From Candidatus Methanomethylophilus sp. 1R26 (GTDB lineage: Archaea > Thermoplasmatota > Thermoplasmata > Methanomassiliicoccales > Methanomethylophilaceae), in the NCBI RefSeq assembly GCF_001481295.1, contig NZ_LOPS01000020.1:1-34487 (forward strand): 34,487 nt of DNA. The letters are read 5' to 3'. Below are positions 16,909 through 23,753 of the stretch, piece after piece. Below the pieces are notes generated by a model. That model did not search any database, had not been told where the DNA came from, and saw only the letters and a program-made list of their open reading frames with translations. The position numbers and the translations under genes were made by a program. The first letter of the stretch is position 1. Each line of letters opens with the position of its first letter.

Positions 16909-17406
16909 ATGGACCGTATTCAGAAGTATTTCGGACGCCATCCCTCCCAGATGGCAGTCGCAAGGCTGCTGCTGAGCCAGGGGCTCAGCGTTCACGACGG
17001 CTACATCTGGTGCGGGGATATCAGACAGGCGGACACATCCGTCGCCGAGGCCGCCAAGGTAGACCGCAGGGTGGTCCGCTCGGCCGTGGAGAGGATAATG
17101 GGCGAACCCGAGCTGCTGGCATTGTACTCCAAGCTCAGATGCATGGTGCTCCTCTCGGACGTCGCGAAGGAGCTGGGATGCTCGGTCATCGAGGTCATCC
17201 CCACCGACGAGAAGGTCCCGGGGATAATGTCAGGCATCATGGACATCATCTTCAAGGCCGGGATCAACGTCAAGCAGGCGGTCGTCAGCGAGCCCGCCGA
17301 CGACGGCCAATCGCATCTGATCCTCATCACCGAGGGCGAGATGCCGGGGACCGTCATATCGGCCGTCCGCGAGAGCTTCGGCGTCGCGAGCGTCATCATC
17401 AGATGA
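16909..17406 (+). CDS. HTH-ACT regulator of amino acid metabolism (COG2150-like)
   Basis: A 165-aa protein with an N-terminal helix-turn-helix-like region (about 10-65, including SVAEAAKVDRRVVRSAVERI) and a C-terminal ACT domain (about 95-165, including PGIMSGIMDIIFKAGINVKQAVV). This architecture is known from archaeal predicted regulators of amino acid metabolism. The ACT domain presumably binds an amino acid. It lies between the aromatic/aspartate-family pair and hisBFIE. The ligand is not known; histidine or an aromatic amino acid is a guess from context. The start is set by the TATA box at 16879. Confidence 0.75.
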   Translation: MDRIQKYFGRHPSQMAVARLLLSQGLSVHDGYIWCGDIRQADTSVAEAAKVDRRVVRSAVERIMGEPELLALYSKLRCMVLLSDVAKELGCSVIEVIPTDEKVPGIMSGIMDIIFKAGINVKQAVVSEPADDGQSHLILITEGEMPGTVISAVRESFGVASVIIR

Positions 17407-17423
17407 CGGACGCCCGCGCGCTG

Positions 17424-17436
17424 TTTTAATAAATAA
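17424..17436 (+). promoter_or_regulatory. TATA box of the hisB operon
   Basis: TTTTAATAAATAA lies 25-37 bases before the hisB ATG at 17461, showing that hisB has its own promoter despite only 54 bases separating it from the regulator gene. Confidence 0.5.
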
Positions 17437-17460
17437 CACGCGCATCATGCGGTCGATATC

Positions 17461-18015
17461 ATGACGGCTACGTCAAGGAGAGCGGACCTGGAGCGCAGCA
17501 CCCGCGAGACCGATGTGAAGGTCGGGCTGTGCATCGACGGCACAGGGGAATTCGACGTCAAATGCGACATCCAGTTCCTGAAGCACATGTGCGAGACCCT
17601 CGCCAGGTACGCCGACTTCAACCTCACCCTCGAGGCAGGCGGGGACAACGACCACCACGTGATCGAGGACACCGCCATCGCCCTGGGGGAGGCGTTCAAG
17701 CGCGCCCTGGGCGACGGGCCCGTCGAGAGGACGGCATCCTGCGTCCTCCCCATGGACGACGCCCTCGTCCTCGTGTCCATTGACCTCGTCGACAGGCCGT
17801 ACTGCGACGCCGACCTGCCCGATCCCCTCTACATCCACTTCATGAGGAGTTTCGCGATGTCCGCCGGGATCACCCTGCACACCGTGAAGTTCAGGGGGTT
17901 CGACGACCACCACGTGATCGAGGCGACGTTCAAGGCTCTCGGCAAATGCCTCAAGAACGCGGTCAGGCCCCGCGACAGGCTCCTGAGCACCAAGAACGCG
18001 GTCAAGACGGTGTGA
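17461..18015 (+). CDS. hisB: Imidazoleglycerol-phosphate dehydratase HisB
   Basis: A 184-aa monofunctional HisB. The duplicated His-rich metal motifs are present as [21 protein letters not shown] and [20 protein letters not shown], with the conserved PMDDAL and DRPY blocks between. Departures from the usual family sequence are FLKHM in place of FxDHM, and ARYA where ARHG is common. The ligand histidine of the first motif is kept. It is first in the plus-strand operon hisB-hisF-hisIE-PHP, with only 3 bases between its stop and the hisF start. Confidence 0.88.
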   Translation: MTATSRRADLERSTRETDVKVGLCIDGTGEFDVKCDIQFLKHMCETLARYADFNLTLEAGGDNDHHVIEDTAIALGEAFKRALGDGPVERTASCVLPMDDALVLVSIDLVDRPYCDADLPDPLYIHFMRSFAMSAGITLHTVKFRGFDDHHVIEATFKALGKCLKNAVRPRDRLLSTKNAVKTV

Positions 18016-18018
18016 AGC

Positions 18019-18780
18019 ATGCTCGCCAAGAGGGTCATCCCGTGCCTCGATGTGAAGGACGGCAAGGTCGTCAAAGGAACGGAGTTCGTCAACCTGAAGG
18101 AGGTCGGGCGCCCGCCCGAGCTCGCCGAGCGGTACTCCAGGCAGGGCGCCGACGAGATCACCTTCCTGGACATCGCCGCCTCCAAGGAATCCCGCGGGAC
18201 CACGCTCGGCCTCGTGAAGGAGACCGCGGAGCGCGTCTTCGTCCCCCTCACGGTCGGCGGGGGCATCCGCACGGCCGACGATGTGCACAACGCCCTCCTG
18301 GCCGGAGCGGACAAGGTCTCCATGAACTCCGCCGCCGTGGCGCAACCGGAGGTCATCTCCGAATCCGCCGAGAGGTTCGGGAGGCAGTGCGTCGTCGTCG
18401 CCATCGACGCCAAGCGCACCGGGAGCACCTCTTCCGGGTTCGAGGTGTTCGTCAAAGGCGGCACGGAGCCCACCGGCATCGACGCCCTCGCCTGGGCGGC
18501 CGAGGCCGAGGACCGCGGCGCCGGCGAGATACTGCTCACCTCGATCGATGCGGACGGGACCCGCAACGGCTACGACATCCCGCTGACGAAGGCCGTGGTC
18601 GAGGAGACGAGCGTCCCCGTGGTCGCTTCCGGAGGATGCGGCGGCATAGACGACATCTACCGGGTGTTCGCCGAGACCGACTGCTCCGCGGCGCTCGCCG
18701 CGAGCATATTCCACTACGGGGAATGCACCGTGGACGACGTGCACGAATACCTCCGCGAGAGGGGGATAGAGGTCAGATGA
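18019..18780 (+). CDS. hisF: Imidazole glycerol phosphate synthase, cyclase subunit HisF
   Basis: A (beta/alpha)8 barrel cyclase of 253 aa, partner of HisH, producing IGP and AICAR. The catalytic aspartates are in [11 protein letters not shown] (about residue 11) and [10 protein letters not shown] (about 129). The phosphate loops are [11 protein letters not shown] and [11 protein letters not shown]. It ends with a 4-base overlap with hisIE. Confidence 0.95.
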   Translation: MLAKRVIPCLDVKDGKVVKGTEFVNLKEVGRPPELAERYSRQGADEITFLDIAASKESRGTTLGLVKETAERVFVPLTVGGGIRTADDVHNALLAGADKVSMNSAAVAQPEVISESAERFGRQCVVVAIDAKRTGSTSSGFEVFVKGGTEPTGIDALAWAAEAEDRGAGEILLTSIDADGTRNGYDIPLTKAVVEETSVPVVASGGCGGIDDIYRVFAETDCSAALAASIFHYGECTVDDVHEYLRERGIEVR

Positions 18781-19388
18781 CGGAGATTCCGAAGCTGAAT
18801 TACGATGACAAGGGGCTGGTCCCCGTCATCGTGCAGGACTACAGGACCAACGAGGTCCTCATGCTGGCATATTCGAACGAGGAGGCCGTGAGGCTGATGT
18901 ACGAGACAGGCTACACCCACTTCTGGAGCCGCAGCAGGCAGAAGATGTGGAAGAAGGGAGAGGAGTCCGGCCACGTGCAGAGGATAAAATCGATCGAGGC
19001 CGACTGCGACGCCGACACCCTGCTGGTCAGGGTCGACCAGACCGGCCCCGCCTGCCACACCGGCCACCCCTCCTGCTTCTTCACCACCGTCGAGGGCAGC
19101 ACGGACGACACCGCCGCCATCATGCCCGAGCTCATCCGCACCATAAAGGACAGGAAGGAGAACCCCTCGGAGGAGAGCTACACCTGCAAGCTCTTCTCCA
19201 ACGAGAACAAGATGTGCAAGAAGATCGTCGAAGAGGCCGCCGAGGTCATCCTCGCGGTCAGGGACCACGACAAGGAGGAGATCGCGTCGGAGACGGCCGA
19301 CCTCATCTACCACACCCTGGTGGCCCTGGTGAAGGAAGACGTGGACCTGGGCCTTGTCTATAAAGAGCTCACGGAGAGGCATTCATGA
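18777..19388 (+). CDS. hisIE: Bifunctional PRA-CH/PRA-PH HisIE
   Basis: A 203-aa fusion. The N-terminal cyclohydrolase domain carries [19 protein letters not shown], the zinc-site cysteine/histidine cluster [19 protein letters not shown], and GHPSCFF. The C-terminal phosphohydrolase domain, from about residue 115, contains [13 protein letters not shown] and the metal-binding acidic helix [13 protein letters not shown]. Order and length are those of HisIE fusions. It overlaps hisF and the downstream PHP gene by 4 bases each. Confidence 0.93.
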   Translation: MTEIPKLNYDDKGLVPVIVQDYRTNEVLMLAYSNEEAVRLMYETGYTHFWSRSRQKMWKKGEESGHVQRIKSIEADCDADTLLVRVDQTGPACHTGHPSCFFTTVEGSTDDTAAIMPELIRTIKDRKENPSEESYTCKLFSNENKMCKKIVEEAAEVILAVRDHDKEEIASETADLIYHTLVALVKEDVDLGLVYKELTERHS

Positions 19389-20041
19389 AGCCCAGGGCGG
19401 ACCTGCATACGCACACCGTCTTCAGCGACGGGGAGCTCATCCCGGCGGAGCTCGTGCGGAGGGCATCAGTGCTAGGACATGACCTCCTGGCCATCACCGA
19501 CCACGTCGACATGACCAATGTCGAATGGGTGGTGACCAACCTCGTCAAGGCCACGCAGCTGAACAGGGACTACAACATCCGCGTCCTCCCGGGCGTGGAG
19601 ATCACCCATGTGCCTCCGGCGCTCATCGCCCAGGTCGCGCACGACGCCCGCCGCTTCGGCGCGAAGATTGTCGTGGTGCACGGCGAGACCATCGTCGAAC
19701 CGGTCGCCCCCGGCACCGACAGGGCGGCCGCGGAGAACCCCGACATCGATGTGCTGGCACATCCCGGGTTCATCACCGCGGAGGAGGCCGACATCGCAAG
19801 GGAGAACGGCGTGGCCCTGGAGATCTCCGGGCGCAGCGGCCACAGCTTCACCAACGGGCACGTGTGCAGTATCGCGAGGGCGTCCAAGTGCATGATGGTG
19901 GTCGACTCCGACACCCACCAGCCCGAGAACCTCATGGACGACGAAGCGGCGACCAAGATCGCACTCGGAGCCGGCCTCACAGCCGAAGAGGCCGATAAGG
20001 CCCTCCACAAAACGCCTTACAAGATCGCCGAAGGCCTCTGA
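19385..20041 (+). CDS. PHP-domain phosphatase, probable histidinol-phosphatase
   Basis: A 218-aa PHP metallophosphoesterase. The metal-binding motifs are [12 protein letters not shown] near the N-terminus, [29 protein letters not shown] and VDSDTH. It overlaps hisIE by 4 bases in the his operon, and the window has no other HolPase candidate. This supports a role as the phosphatase acting after HisC. The family also includes polymerase and tRNA-related phosphoesterases, so the function is inferred from context plus motifs. Translation ends just before a strong terminator. Confidence 0.8.
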   Translation: MKPRADLHTHTVFSDGELIPAELVRRASVLGHDLLAITDHVDMTNVEWVVTNLVKATQLNRDYNIRVLPGVEITHVPPALIAQVAHDARRFGAKIVVVHGETIVEPVAPGTDRAAAENPDIDVLAHPGFITAEEADIARENGVALEISGRSGHSFTNGHVCSIARASKCMMVVDSDTHQPENLMDDEAATKIALGAGLTAEEADKALHKTPYKIAEGL

Positions 20042-20054
20042 AAAGGGCCCGGCA

Positions 20055-20075
20055 GGCGCCCCTCCACGGGGCGCC
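20055..20075. terminator. Bidirectional terminator after the his operon
   Basis: GGCGCCCC and GGGGCGCC pair around TCCAC and are followed on the plus strand by CTTCTGTCTTTCTTAATTTT. It also serves the convergent alcohol dehydrogenase gene. Confidence 0.7.
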
Positions 20076-20098
20076 CGGCGCTTCTGTCTTTCTTAATT

Positions 20099-21238
20099 TT
20101 ACATCGATTCGCGGTAGATCAGCGAGACCTCTTCCTCTGTCGTGATGGGCTTGGGGTTCCCCAGAAGCCTGGCCTTCGAGACCCTGAAGGCATTGGAGGC
20201 CAGCCAGGGGATGTCCTCCTCCGTGAAGCCCTCGTCTGACAGGTAGACGCTCAGCCCGATGCGGTCCAGGAGCATCTCGACCTGCGCGGCGCAGTCCTCG
20301 GAGCCTTTCCCGCCCAGGAAGCGGGAGATGACGGCGTACTTCTCGGGCGCGCCTTCGACCGAATGCCTGATGACCGTCGGCGTGAGGGCCGCGAGCCCCC
20401 TGCCGTGGACGATGTTCCTCAGACCGCTCAGCGGGTGCTCCAGGCCGTGCGGGGCGGCCAGGCTCGAGACGTAGAACGCCATGCCGACCGCCGAGGCTGC
20501 GGCGGTCACGGCGTCCAGGGCCTCCGTGTCATGGATGTCGTCGTTCGCGGCGACGATATTGTCCGTCAGCAGGCGGAGGCATTCCAGCGAGATGGCCTCG
20601 GTGACCGGGGAGGCGCCGGGGCTGACATATGATTCCATGCTGTGGCAGAGGGCATCGAAGGTCACCGGAGCGAGGACCGAACGGGGCATCGTCTCCATCA
20701 GCGAAGGGTCCACGATCGCGCATCTGGGTATGAGGCAGTCGTCCCTGATCCCGCGCTTGTCCTTCGTTGCAGGGTCTGTCAGAATGGCCGTTCCGTTGCT
20801 CTCGCTCCCGGTCCCGCAGGTGGTCGGCACCGCGATTATGGGGAGTGCTGAGTACTCCTGCTCGGAGAACCCTTTCTCCAGGAAATCCTCCACGCGGCCG
20901 GGGCTGCAGGCCATGAGGGCGATCCCTTTGGCGCAGTCGATGGGACTCCCGCCGCCGAGGGCGACGACCGTACCGCACCCCTCGGAGCGGGCAAGGGCGG
21001 CCCCGTCGGCAACTGCAGTGGTCAGTGGATTGGCCGAGACGCTGTCGAACACGCAGTAGCCGATATGCTCATCATCGAGCTGCCCGAGGACGCGGTCCAG
21101 GAGGCCGGTCTTCGCACTGCTCCGGCCGGTCACCACCAGAGCCTTGGCGCCGATCTTGGAGACCTCGCTGCCGACAGTATCTGCCTTCCCCCTACCGAAG
21201 ACGATGTTGGCAGGAACAGACCAGTGGAAATCCTTCAT
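20099..21238 (-). CDS. Iron-containing (group III) alcohol dehydrogenase
   Basis: A 379-aa NAD(P)-dependent dehydrogenase. The dinucleotide loop is VALGGGSPIDCAKG. The iron ligands fit D and H of FDALCHSMESY, H of AAPHGLEHPLSG and H of NIVHGRGLA. The N-terminus FHWSVPANIVFGRGKAD is typical. The substrate could be a primary alcohol, diol or lactaldehyde, and nothing nearby decides it. A TATA-like CGATATACG at 21258-21266 lies 20-28 bases before the ATG, so it probably has its own leaderless promoter. Confidence 0.88.
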   Translation of the reverse strand: MKDFHWSVPANIVFGRGKADTVGSEVSKIGAKALVVTGRSSAKTGLLDRVLGQLDDEHIGYCVFDSVSANPLTTAVADGAALARSEGCGTVVALGGGSPIDCAKGIALMACSPGRVEDFLEKGFSEQEYSALPIIAVPTTCGTGSESNGTAILTDPATKDKRGIRDDCLIPRCAIVDPSLMETMPRSVLAPVTFDALCHSMESYVSPGASPVTEAISLECLRLLTDNIVAANDDIHDTEALDAVTAAASAVGMAFYVSSLAAPHGLEHPLSGLRNIVHGRGLAALTPTVIRHSVEGAPEKYAVISRFLGGKGSEDCAAQVEMLLDRIGLSVYLSDEGFTEEDIPWLASNAFRVSKARLLGNPKPITTEEEVSLIYRESM

Positions 21239-21295
21239 GAACAGGAATGGGCAGGCGCGTATATCGTTCTGCCCGTCATAAACTCCCAGAAATCG

Positions 21296-21475
21296 TCAGT
21301 CCTTCCCGTCGGTCCCTAGTTCCCGGCGGATCTTCCTGATGAGGTCGTCCATGTAATCCTCGCGCCCCTCATCGCGGAAATCCTCGTCGACGACCATGAG
21401 CGCGGCATAGAGCTCCCTCTCGGTGAGCGCCTCCTCCCCGGACTCGGGCTTCTTCTTCCTTTCCGGCTCCGCCAT
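21296..21475 (-). CDS. Small charged protein of unknown function
   Basis: A 59-aa protein starting MAEPERKKKPESGEEALTE. It is rich in Glu, Asp, Arg and Lys and probably helical, with the repeated pattern EDYMDDLIRKIRREL near the C-terminus. The ATG at 21475 lies about 30-40 bases from a TATA-like AGTGATTAATCC on the minus strand. A GTG 21 bases upstream is also in frame. It is 57 bases upstream of the alcohol dehydrogenase on the same strand. I do not recognise a family. Confidence 0.5.
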   Translation of the reverse strand: MAEPERKKKPESGEEALTERELYAALMVVDEDFRDEGREDYMDDLIRKIRRELGTDGKD

Positions 21476-21561
21476 GGTATCATGCACTCGACGCACGGTA
21501 AAGGATTAATCACTTTCCCCGACCCAACGGTTATTAGCCATCCGTGCGTTCGCAGGGGCAT

Positions 21562-22356
21562 ATGCCAAAGATCGCAATCATCGGCGGTTCCGGGATCTAC
21601 AACCCGGACAGCTTCGAGCTCATACGGGAAGAGTTCCCGGACACCCCTTACGGGAAGCCCTCAGACCCCATCATGATCGGGAAGATCAACGGCGTGGAGG
21701 TCGCGTTCCTCTACCGCCACGGCAAGCAGCACCAGCATCCGCCTTCCTCCGTCCCCTACAGGGCCAACATGTACGCTCTCTGGAAGCTCGGCGTGGAGTA
21801 TGTGATCTCTGCGTGCGCCGTCGGCTCCCTCAAAGAGGAGTTCCGCCCCGGAGACCTCGTCATCTGCGACCAGGTCATCGACTTCACCCGCGGCAGGAAG
21901 CTGACCTACTTCTACGACCAGACGGTGCACATCTCGATGCCGGACCCCTGCTGCCCCTACCTGAACAAGATCTTCGCGGGCGCAGCGGAGGAGATGGGGA
22001 TCAGGTACCATCTCGGAGGCACCTATGTGTGCATCGAGGGCCCCAGGTTCTCCAGCAGGGCCGAGAGCAGGATGTTCAGGAGCTTCGGCGACCTGGTCGG
22101 CATGACAATGATCCCAGAGGTCACCCTCTGCCGCGAGCTTGGCATGTGCTACTGCAGCCTGGCGACCATAACCGACTACGATGCCTGGAAGGACGAGGCC
22201 GTCACCATCGACATGGTGAACAAGACCATGGCCGAATGCCTCGACAAGGTCCTCAGGCTCCTCGAGCTCGGCCTCCCCAGGATCGGGAAGTCGGACTGCT
22301 GCTGCGCCGAGGCCGCCGAAGGCTGCGGATCGCTCAAGGCCATAGAGAAACAGTGA
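21562..22356 (+). CDS. mtnP: S-methyl-5'-thioadenosine (or thioinosine) phosphorylase
   Basis: A 264-aa purine nucleoside phosphorylase family member that salvages methylthioadenosine from polyamine and SAM chemistry. Motifs are IAIIGGSGIYNPD, the phosphate-binding FLYRHGKQHQHPPSSVPYRA, IEGPRFSSRAESRMFR, DLVGMTMIPEVTLCRELG and TITDYDAWK. The ATG at 21562 matches the family N-terminus; an ATG 18 bases upstream would add MRSQGH. The C-terminus carries a cysteine cluster (SDCCCAEAAEGCG), possibly structural. MTA versus MTI preference cannot be told from the sequence. Confidence 0.88.
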   Translation: MPKIAIIGGSGIYNPDSFELIREEFPDTPYGKPSDPIMIGKINGVEVAFLYRHGKQHQHPPSSVPYRANMYALWKLGVEYVISACAVGSLKEEFRPGDLVICDQVIDFTRGRKLTYFYDQTVHISMPDPCCPYLNKIFAGAAEEMGIRYHLGGTYVCIEGPRFSSRAESRMFRSFGDLVGMTMIPEVTLCRELGMCYCSLATITDYDAWKDEAVTIDMVNKTMAECLDKVLRLLELGLPRIGKSDCCCAEAAEGCGSLKAIEKQ

Positions 22357-22362
22357 ACAGGG

Positions 22363-22380
22363 GGCGGCCGGAATGCCGCC
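22363..22380 (+). terminator. Hairpin behind mtnP
   Basis: GGCGGC and GCCGCC pair around CGGAAT, 6 bases past the mtnP stop. There is no immediate T run. Confidence 0.4.
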
Positions 22381-22419
22381 TCCGATCGAACATTTCTGAT
22401 CTGGCACATCCGATTTCGT

Positions 22420-22446
22420 AAAATTTGGAGTTCAACTCCAAATTTT
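22420..22446. repeat. Perfect 27-bp palindrome upstream of the DUF4143 ATPase gene
   Basis: AAAATTTGGAGTT, one central C, then AACTCCAAATTTT: 13-bp arms without mismatch. It lies 33-59 bases before the ATG at 22479, over the likely promoter. It could be an operator, a recognition site of the encoded ATPase/nuclease, or the mark of an insertion. A terminator for mtnP is possible because it ends in T residues, but the 1-base centre is poor for that. Confidence 0.6.
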
Positions 22447-22447
22447 T

Positions 22448-22469
22448 CAAACTAAGAAGACCCAGTTTG
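22448..22469. repeat. Second inverted repeat between the palindrome and the ATPase start
   Basis: CAAACT and AGTTTG flank AAGAAGACCC. It begins 2 bases after the 27-bp palindrome and ends 9 bases before the ATG, so it could fold over the ribosome-binding region. Confidence 0.4.
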
Positions 22470-22478
22470 TAAAAAAAC

Positions 22479-23711
22479 ATGATTCAGAGAACCGTTCGGA
22501 AGGCCATCGAAGAAAGCATCCTCCGCAAGCCTGTCACCCTTGTCACAGGCCCGAGGCAGGTAGGCAAGACAACGCTCTGCAAGGCCATAGGGGACGAGCA
22601 CGGATTCGGATACGTCTCCCTCGCAGATATGGGCAACCGTGAACAGGCGCTCAGCGACCCTGTGATGTTCCTGAAGTCCCACCCAGCGCCGCTGGTGATT
22701 GATGAAGTTCAGTATGCGCCCGGGCTCTTTGATGCCTTGGAGGCCGAAGCAGACGGAAGAAAGGCAGAGACTGGTTCCAATGCCGGAATGTATCTGATCA
22801 TAGGGAGCCAGGTTTACGGCCTTATGAAGGGCGTGACACAATCCATGGCCGGGAGAGTGTCGGTGATCCAGATGTCGCCTCTGAGCCTGAGCGAGACGCT
22901 CGGCAGGGAGGAAGTGCCATTCAGGGTGGACTTCGAGAGCGATCTCCGGAGAGCGTCCGAATCGAAACTGTCTGTCGGGGATATCTATGAACGGATCTTC
23001 CGCGGCTCGTATCCGGAGCTATGGAACGATAGGACAGAAGATCCCAGGGATTTCTATTCCGACTATGTTTCCGCATATATCGAAAGCGACGCAAGCCAGA
23101 TAATCAGCGTGAAGGACAAGATCAAATTCCATCAGTTCCTCGAACTGATGGCATCGCTCAGCGGCCAGGAACTGGTCTACAACAGAATATCCAATTCCCT
23201 CGGGATCAGCGTCAAGACCGCAGAATCATGGGTAGGAGTGCTCGCTACCGGAGGGATCATAACCCTGCTTGAACCGTACTGTGATAGGTCCAAACTGAAA
23301 CGCATCGTCCGCCGCCCCAAGATGTATTTCTGCGATACAGGCCTGGCATGCTTCCTGGCAAGGGTTTGCGATCCGGAATCCCTGAGGGCCGGATACCTCA
23401 GCGGGCATTTTGTTGAGACCTACATCGTCAATGAAATAATGAAAAGCTGCAAGAATAACCGCGACTTTCCGGGTCTGTACTACTATCGCGACTCGGAGAT
23501 GAACGAGATAGACCTCATGATCCTCCGCAACGGAACATTCTCCCTCGTTGAATGCAAGGCCGGCATCTCATACGGCGCCGAGGACGTGAAGGCATTCCGG
23601 AAGATGAAGAAGTCCGGTTTCAAGATAGGCCATTCATGCATCATCTGCATGACGGACACCGGCTATCCTGTGGCCGAGAATGTTTACGCTCTACCGATAG
23701 CATCCATCTGA
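22479..23711 (+). CDS. AAA+ ATPase with DUF4143 and PD-(D/E)XK-like C-terminus (COG1373-like)
   Basis: A 410-aa protein. The N-terminal ATPase has Walker A GPRQVGKTT (about 24-32), Walker B PLVIDEVQYAP and a sensor-like YLIIGSQVYGLM. The middle contains the FRGSYPELW block followed by a winged-helix-like stretch (ISNSLGISVKTAESWVGVL). The C-terminus has IDLMI and, a few residues on, LVECKAG, the D...ExK arrangement of restriction-like nucleases. Family members are common in gut archaea and bacteria, occur in many paralogous copies, and have no settled function. The codon use is visibly more AT-rich than its neighbours, suggesting transfer. It stands alone between mtnP and hypF, behind two dyads. 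Confidence 0.8.
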   Translation: MIQRTVRKAIEESILRKPVTLVTGPRQVGKTTLCKAIGDEHGFGYVSLADMGNREQALSDPVMFLKSHPAPLVIDEVQYAPGLFDALEAEADGRKAETGSNAGMYLIIGSQVYGLMKGVTQSMAGRVSVIQMSPLSLSETLGREEVPFRVDFESDLRRASESKLSVGDIYERIFRGSYPELWNDRTEDPRDFYSDYVSAYIESDASQIISVKDKIKFHQFLELMASLSGQELVYNRISNSLGISVKTAESWVGVLATGGIITLLEPYCDRSKLKRIVRRPKMYFCDTGLACFLARVCDPESLRAGYLSGHFVETYIVNEIMKSCKNNRDFPGLYYYRDSEMNEIDLMILRNGTFSLVECKAGISYGAEDVKAFRKMKKSGFKIGHSCIICMTDTGYPVAENVYALPIASI

Positions 23712-23753
23712 CAGCGGCGGCAACCTAAATACGCGCACCCCAATCACACCGCG

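Noticed and set aside
22420-22446. The 27-bp palindrome read simply as the mtnP terminator
   Set aside because: A GC hairpin already follows mtnP at 22363-22380, and the palindrome has a 1-base centre and AT-rich outer arms. A protein-binding site fits better, though termination is not excluded.
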